The notes under the pieces: generated by a model | Told to the model about the DNA's origin: nothing | The model's database searches: none | The model's input: the letters and a program-made list of their open reading frames with translations, nothing else | Program-made: the position numbers and the translations under genes | From: Viridothelium virens | Lineage: Eukaryota; Ascomycota; Dothideomycetes; Trypetheliales; Trypetheliaceae | Assembly (NCBI GenBank): GCA_010094025.1 | Contig: ML991874.1 | Span: forward strand, 1 to 64,000 | Direction of reading: 5' to 3' | DNA: 64,000 nt | Shown: piece by piece, positions 58,646-64,000 of the stretch | Position numbering within the stretch: the first letter of the stretch is position 1 | Layout: each line of letters starts with the position of its first letter

Positions 58646-60099
58646 AGTTAAGAGCGTGGTAACAGTGAAGATGATAGTCTACAGAGATATATACACCAAG
58701 AAGATTTCGAGCTGCCACGAAACGAGATAACAAATGGCAGTTCGAAGAAGTGTATTCTATGAGTTTTGCAAACGGGCATTATTGACTGTAATAAATATTC
58801 TTACCGTAAACTGGAGGCCCGATGATCCTGTCAGCTTGCCTATTTCTCACCGTTCCTCCGAGGTACATCTCTGTACAAGGATCATGCTTCTCTTTGACTA
58901 GATTCCCGAGCTTTTTGAAGGAAAAAGGGTGTTTGAAGATCGTGAGAGCGCTAGCGAAGGCTATGAATGGATTGTTCAAAACCCGCATGACCCCCACGAA
59001 GAAAGATGTCGTCACGGGCAAAGTGTCACACTCCTATTAAGCCCACCTGCCGAGGATTTCCGGTTAAGCCGTCCTGTGTTAAAGCGGAGATTTATACAAT
59101 TCCATCCTAGAGCTGGACATTGGACAAAGAAAAGAGACGGTTGGTCTTTTCACTGGCTTGTGAGACGCGTTTGATGTAACGTCGGGGTGGGGTTAAAGAT
59201 GGCGACGATCATTCCTAGTTTTACTTTGGAGTAGGCACCTACAAGCGTGGAATGTTTTAGAGAGCCCAGCCGTCACAACGCCGTTCCATTGCAGTGCGGT
59301 ATCCTCAAGGATCCTGTCACCTGGACTTTCCTTCTCCCGGCATTCTTCCAGAGGCCAGTAACCTGCAACGTGCAGATCTATTCACCTTGCACAGAAGGCA
59401 AAGTAGAAGTAGATAGAGACTACGCTGGTGCATCGAAGAAAGAGAAAATGAAATAGGAAGGCAAGGCAAGGAAGGGCTATTACATAGGACAGGGTCCTCC
59501 TCATCGAGGAGAACGTAGAATTGAATCCCAAGGGTAAGGATTAGAGTAGAGTACATAGGTGTGCCGAAGCTGAGCCGGGCGGCCCTGCTCCTACTCTAGT
59601 CCCAGTCAGGGGGCAATTGACCCACGGAACTCATCCCAACAGTCGCGGAAATGGAAAGCAGTATCCTGGAATAACTTCGTGAGAAAGAATCTGACTATTT
59701 CAGTAGAGCGGAAAGACAGGTTACGAACATTCAAATTTGAACTATATTGACTGTATATTCGCCAGGAACTACGTGCCAGCGCTTGCAATGGACATTGGAG
59801 GGGAAAGATGACTTATATCTTTTACAGTCTCTCCAAGGGATAGCCAATACTCAGAAAGCCAGACGCTAATCAAACATGGCTAAGTGGGATCGCTAGGATG
59901 AAGGCCACTACTTCATGGAGTTTTTGCTGCAAGGATAGCACCAATGCAGAGGAATCTGAGCTAAGCATTTGTATTTCATATCGTTAGTGGTCTATCGTAG
60001 ACTCCGCAAGAAAAAGAAAGCCATCATGCAGCAAGGAATCGCTGCCAACTCGAGGCCCGTCCGTCTGCCTCATAGCCATGCTCAATATATTCGACCTCC
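58646..60099. other. Intergenic region, about 1.45 kb
   Basis: It holds the GH30 promoter (a TATATA stretch near 58688) and the 3' flank of the next gene. No further gene is supported. Confidence 0.5.
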
Positions 60100-61003
60100 T
60101 CAAGTCTCACCAGCCTCCATACCATCATTTCCCTTCCCACCCTCCTCGTCCTGGCCGATTTGTGCAGACGAGCTCAATGGGAATAATTTTTCAATCTCTT
60201 CTTCGATGAGCTTCTTGTACTTTGCTGCTTCCTCCCCTCCCAGGAATTCAACAACCTTGCCTTTACGGCCTCCAATTTCAGAAGTCGATCCCGTCCACTT
60301 TACAATGTTCCCCGTGATGACATGCATGTCAGTCACATAAATCTTATCACTCACCCTGTGGAGCGTATCATTGGCGAAGATGATCATCTCCTCCTTTGAG
60401 TCCTTGTGGGGCTCTTCGAGAGCTCCCCTGTCGTTCTTGTCCTTCAACGACTTCGTGTTTGGCTTTCTTCCTTCGACCGTGTCTCCTGATAGAGTGTAGC
60501 CAGAGGTCCGAGACCGTAGGAGTAGTCCGTCCGCATCTTGTCTCAGCTTCCTCTCTCGCTCGGTGATGCTATCTTCACGCGCTTCGTTCTCCTTTCTAAG
60601 AACCTCCGCATCCCTCTTCAAGTCAGACTTGTCGAAATCGTCATCTGAATCGCTCTCTGACTTGTATCCGACTTTTGGTTGATAGTTGTCCTCAGTGGCG
60701 GCAGCATAATCATCTCGCTTCTGTCTTGCTTGTCAGTTTACTCACTACAATGAAACATAGATCAGATCTAAGCAATCTCATACCTTTTTCGAAGATTCAG
60801 CTCTGTCCAAGACTTCGCCAAGAGAATAAATACCTGTCTTCCTTTTATTGCTCTGCTTTGTTGGTGTAATCTTTGGAGCAGTGGTGCGCCCTGCAACACT
60901 GCCAAAGCCATGGATGCCTGTTTTCTAATGCCAGCCTCTGGGTAAGCTCTTATCGAGCTGTAGTAATCGCACTGGACACTCTAACCTTATTTTTGGGAGC
61001 CAT
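60100..61003 (-). CDS. Unknown small acidic/charged protein, probably nuclear
   Basis: Three exons (61003-60986, 60924-60784, 60720-60100) give 259 residues; introns of 61 nt (GTTAGA...TTAG) and 63 nt (GTATGA...ACAG). The first coding exon is only 18 nt (MAPKNK). I placed it because it alone brings an ATG in frame with the second exon. Residues 7-50 are basic (TTAPKITPTKQSNKRKTG). Then come YSLGEVLDRAESSKK, an acidic run SDSDDDFDKSD, a Lys/Glu coil, and a C-terminal block IIFANDTLHRVSDKIYVTDMHVI with GGRKGKVVEFLGG, which may be a small fold. I recognise no named family. Confidence 0.65.
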
Positions 61004-61347
61004 ATCAAAGATGTGCAAGAAATGTTCAGAAGGTTTTGCTGAATTTCTGGAGATGAGTAATGAGTAGGGACAAGGGCACGTTCTCCTCAGTGTGATGTGA
61101 AGAATGACTTAGGTGGAGAGAAATGAAGTCGCCATGTCTTCTTGCGTGCATAACACATGCAGGAAGCGTTGAATTCTATGGTGAAGCCGTAGTGATACTT
61201 AATAAACGTGATGTCATTGCTCACTGTTTCTTAGGCCGTGATACAAGAAGTGTAATCAAGTCGATGGACCAAAGCTGATCATTCAAGCTCATGATTGATC
61301 TACTAAAGATCCTAACCTACAGCGATCGCCAGATCGTTCAAGATTCT
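61004..61347. other. Gap between unknown gene start and uS10 stop
   Basis: 344 bp containing the promoter of the 259-residue gene and the 3' flank of the ribosomal protein gene. Confidence 0.5.
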
Positions 61348-61885
61348 CTATGCTGCAATGGTAACCTCCACTTCGACACCGGCCTCAATGTTGATGATGA
61401 TTTGCTTCACAACCTCGGTAGGCGCAGCGAGACTGCACGTTGTTAGCCCTGTGTGTGTAACATGGAGATCCATATCCCTCCATTGGATATGGTGCACTCA
61501 CTCGATCAGCCGCTTGTGGATCCTCATCTCAAATGTGTCCCAAGTCTTTGAACCCTCCTGTAGACTCCATTTAGTGTCACGATCGACTTTTCTGTGCGGA
61601 AGAAGATACGTACACCACAGGGAGTCTTGCGTGTGGTTACTTTTAGATTCTTTGTGGGAAGACGGACGGGACCTTGGACACGGAGATTCTCTGATGATAT
61701 TTGTCAGCATAGATCTTGCATTCAACTCCCGATCGAAGGAAAGGCATACTTGTCTTAGCACGCTCGATGAGCTCAGTGCAGACCTTCTCGAGCGACTGGA
61801 CTTTGCGAGAGGTAAGGGTGATGCGGATCTTGTGAATTTTGGGACCTTCGCCCCCAAAGGCTTTTTCATCTTTTTGGAACGACAT
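61348..61885 (-). CDS. RPS20: 40S ribosomal protein uS10 (Rps20)
   Basis: Four exons (61885-61750, 61690-61614, 61557-61502, 61432-61348) give 117 residues; introns of 59, 56 and 69 nt with GTATGC, GTACGT and GTGAGT donors. The sequence follows eukaryotic uS10 closely: [57 protein letters not shown] and the acidic Val-rich end EVEVTIAA. Length is normal. The flexible N-terminus [10 protein letters not shown] has lysines at positions 5 and 8, matching the region where yeast (Lys6/Lys8) and human (Lys4/Lys8) uS10 are ubiquitinated on collided ribosomes. It is divergent to the Cue3/ASCC2-like gene. Confidence 0.96.
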
Positions 61886-62215
61886 TGCCCAATCGCGACT
61901 CGGATCTTGCGGTCCGGCAAAGTGACGATTGGAGTCGGGTAGTTGAATTGCAGTGTGGGCTCGGTCGCGGAGTTGAATGCGACGCTTGACAGTTGCGTGG
62001 GTCACGTGGTAAACTCTTGGCGAACTTTTGTGCAAGCTTTACCGCTTTGGGATACCAGTTTACCGCATCTCATGATCATGACTCGAACGTGAATATTTAG
62101 ATATCCCAGGCCAATTCGCACTATCGACCAAGAGTGACTTGGGGAATTGGGTGCATTCTGGAAACCTTTGTATCCATGAATAAAATCTTCAAGGTCGTGA
62201 TATATCCCGAAGAAC
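61886..62215. promoter_or_regulatory. Shared promoter of uS10 and Cue3/ASCC2 genes
   Basis: 330 bp between divergent start codons. It includes both leaders; an ATG at 62176 in the Cue3 leader opens a short out-of-frame frame that overlaps the Cue3 start and could act as a uORF. Confidence 0.6.
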
Positions 62216-64000
62216 ATGGCTCTCCCCCCATTTGCGGCTTTTCCAGAGTCAAAGTTTCGAAAAGATATTGTTCCCGAAGAATGGGAAGCCTGTCTCGATG
62301 CATGGATACTGTTGAGTGAAGCCCATCTAACGCTCGAGAACAAGAAATTTGCTCTAGTTTCATCAAGAGATTCGTCCCTCATTTCCTTCCTGATATCTTA
62401 TTTCCATGAAGCTGTCAGGGCCGAAGGCAATGACTTAAATTTTTTGAGCGACAAAGGTTTGAGGTTGAGGAAACACTGCTTTTTACTGAGTCATCGACTC
62501 CTGTCTCAGTCTGACAATATCCCGGAGGATTTGTTGAAGTGGACATTCCTTGCAGACCTTAGCCATGTCTATTGGCGAAGCAACACTCTACGCGACCTTC
62601 TGCAAAGTTTATGGAAGAGGAAAAAAACTTCGCTGGAGCCTTCACTGCAAATCTTGAAAACATCCCTTAACAAGTCGCTCGACTCCGCTAGACTGGAAGA
62701 TGCAGAAAAACAACTTGCACAGTTGGCACCGCTAATTCGTGCCTCGCCTGAAACGGGGACTTTGTTCATGACCGGATCAGACTTCCTCGATTCACTGTTA
62801 TCTTCATACTCAAAAGCAGGTCCAACTTTAAAGTCTAAAATCGCAGCCGTAGCTTTCCTAGGACTGGATTCCTTATTGCAGGTAGAGAAGCTGAATCTCT
62901 CTCTCCTTTCGGATCAGGTATACAATCTTAAAAGCAATGCAGATTTATTGCAAAAGGACAATTCGGGTCATGTATCTTTACTTTCCGATGTTGTCACCAA
63001 TACTCCCCTTCTGGACCACATTGGAGCTGGTGTTGCCGGACCTGATGCCTTGCGAGCCAGAAAGCTGATCGATTCTATTGGTGGCTTCTCTAACGCAAAT
63101 ATAAAGCGGGCCACAAGATGGAAGGCCGACAAAGTGGATAAGGGAAAAGGCAAAGCTAAGCACGAGTACGGGCATGACGCCTTCAATGGAATACACATCC
63201 ACAAGATGAGCCTGATCACCCAAATCCAAGATCTGTTCCCCGACCTAGGATCCGGCTTCGTCCTGCGTCTCCTCGACGAGTACAACGACAACGTCGAGCA
63301 AATCACTGCCCACCTCCTCGACGACTCCCTCCCCCCCTCCCTCCAATCCGCCGACCGCACCGCCAGCCTTCCTGCAGCACCCCCGCCCACCCAACCCACA
63401 GACCTAGCTCCCGACCTTCCCCCTCGCTCAACCCCGCCCCCACCCCCATCATTCCTCCCCCACCGCCGCAACATCTTCGACAACGACGCCTTCGACAACC
63501 TCACCATCTCCTCCTCCCAACTCCACCTCGGCCCCCGCAACCGCACCACCACCGCCGACGACCTACTCTCCTCTCGCGGCTCCGGCCCCTCAAAAGCACA
63601 CATCCTGTCTGCGCTCGTGGCGTTCGATCCCGATGACGACGAGCGAGACGACACGTACGACGCGGACGACGTCGGGGGCGCGATCGACCGCGCAGACGAA
63701 GACGAAGATCTGCCAGCGAAGGGGGGCGCGGATCCCGCCGGGAGCGCGAACGACGAGGCGCTGTTTCGGGCATGGAGGATGGGGAGGGAGGTGTTTGGAC
63801 GGGATATGGCGACGAGGCGCGGCGCTGCGAGGGCGGCGTTGAGGAGTGAGACGGGGATGACGGATGAGGCGGTTGAGGGGTGGGGCGTGATGCTTCAGAG
63901 GGATAGGGCGAGAGAGAGGAGGCTGGAGGTGAGGTTTGCAGGGGTGGGTGGGTTCGATGGGAGGCAAGGGGAGATTGGGAGATCGGCGTGGAGGGCGGGG
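62216..64000 (+). CDS. CUE3: CUE-domain protein Cue3/ASCC2-like, RQT complex subunit (3' truncated by window)
   Basis: The frame from ATG 62216 (MALPPFAAFPESKF) stays open for 595 codons to the window end. Residues 1-300 are the helical N-terminal region of this family. The CUE ubiquitin-binding domain lies at about 323-365 (SLITQIQDLFPDLGSGFVLRLL, with the LP/FP and LL motifs). Then come a Pro-rich linker, NIFDNDAFDNL, and the acidic signature DDERDDTYDADDVGG, which parallels human ASCC2 (EDEYDDTYDGNQVGAND). In yeast and human this protein binds Lys63-linked ubiquitin on stalled ribosomes and helps the Slh1/ASCC3 helicase split them. From about 63240 codon choice shifts strongly to C-ending and then G-rich codons. 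The C-terminus is missing. Confidence 0.9.
   Translation, partial: MALPPFAAFPESKFRKDIVPEEWEACLDAWILLSEAHLTLENKKFALVSSRDSSLISFLISYFHEAVRAEGNDLNFLSDKGLRLRKHCFLLSHRLLSQSDNIPEDLLKWTFLADLSHVYWRSNTLRDLLQSLWKRKKTSLEPSLQILKTSLNKSLDSARLEDAEKQLAQLAPLIRASPETGTLFMTGSDFLDSLLSSYSKAGPTLKSKIAAVAFLGLDSLLQVEKLNLSLLSDQVYNLKSNADLLQKDNSGHVSLLSDVVTNTPLLDHIGAGVAGPDALRARKLIDSIGGFSNANIKRATRWKADKVDKGKGKAKHEYGHDAFNGIHIHKMSLITQIQDLFPDLGSGFVLRLLDEYNDNVEQITAHLLDDSLPPSLQSADRTASLPAAPPPTQPTDLAPDLPPRSTPPPPPSFLPHRRNIFDNDAFDNLTISSSQLHLGPRNRTTTADDLLSSRGSGPSKAHILSALVAFDPDDDERDDTYDADDVGGAIDRADEDEDLPAKGGADPAGSANDEALFRAWRMGREVFGRDMATRRGAARAALRSETGMTDEAVEGWGVMLQRDRARERRLEVRFAGVGGFDGRQGEIGRSAWRAG

Noticed and set aside
1-64000. CRISPR array, rRNA genes or LTR/virus-like elements
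   Set aside because: No regularly spaced repeats, no rRNA sequence and no paired long terminal repeats or reverse-transcriptase motifs were seen in either strand.

Overview
The window is nuclear DNA of a filamentous ascomycete (Pezizomycotina). Evidence: compact genes with many 41-124 nt spliceosomal introns (GTRAGT-type donors, CTAAC/CTAAT/TTAAC branch sites, YAG acceptors), fungus-specific genes (a PalB/Rim13 calpain, a DopA-type Dopey protein, Mon1, a Dsd1-like D-serine dehydratase), Ser/Thr-rich secreted proteins, and a class II tRNA-Ser gene. The class or species cannot be told from sequence alone. Exon models were assembled by eye from reading frame, family similarity and splice signals. 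In every multi-exon model the exon phases sum to a whole number of codons.

Layout. 0-10 kb: 3' end of an unknown gene, a cytochrome b5-acyl-CoA dehydrogenase fusion, an unusual interrupted tRNA-Ser(AGA), a D-serine dehydratase, and a divergent pair of unknown coiled-coil proteins. 11-16 kb: one 1590-residue Ser-rich unknown protein. 17-28 kb: an accessory-looking stretch with long gaps, holding a secreted Cys-domain/Ser-Thr-rich protein, an FAD monooxygenase, a GH16 glucanase and a WLM (Wss1-type) metalloprotease. 28-45 kb: a dense housekeeping block of a Kes1-type oxysterol-binding protein, PalB calpain, a Pmp47/Ant1-type peroxisomal carrier, a small mitochondrial membrane protein, Dop1 and Mon1 (the last two head to head). 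45-50 kb: an SDR oxidoreductase, then about 4 kb without a clear gene, holding a 185-bp foldback MITE and an ATG-free leader. 50-60 kb: a conserved unknown protein, a mucin-like secreted protein and a GH30 hydrolase. 60-64 kb: an unknown acidic protein, ribosomal protein uS10 (Rps20), and divergently the CUE-domain protein Cue3/ASCC2, cut by the window end.

The observations I rate highest are three. (1) The tRNA-Ser(AGA) gene is interrupted twice: a canonical-position 15-nt intron and a 64-nt insert in the variable arm with the borders and branch site of a spliceosomal intron. (2) uS10 and Cue3, known as the ubiquitination target and the ubiquitin-binding RQT subunit in ribosome quality control, are encoded head to head across about 330 bp. 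(3) There is an ATG-free stretch of about 855 nt directly before the 462-residue gene at 50141, pointing to a very long AUG-free 5' leader.
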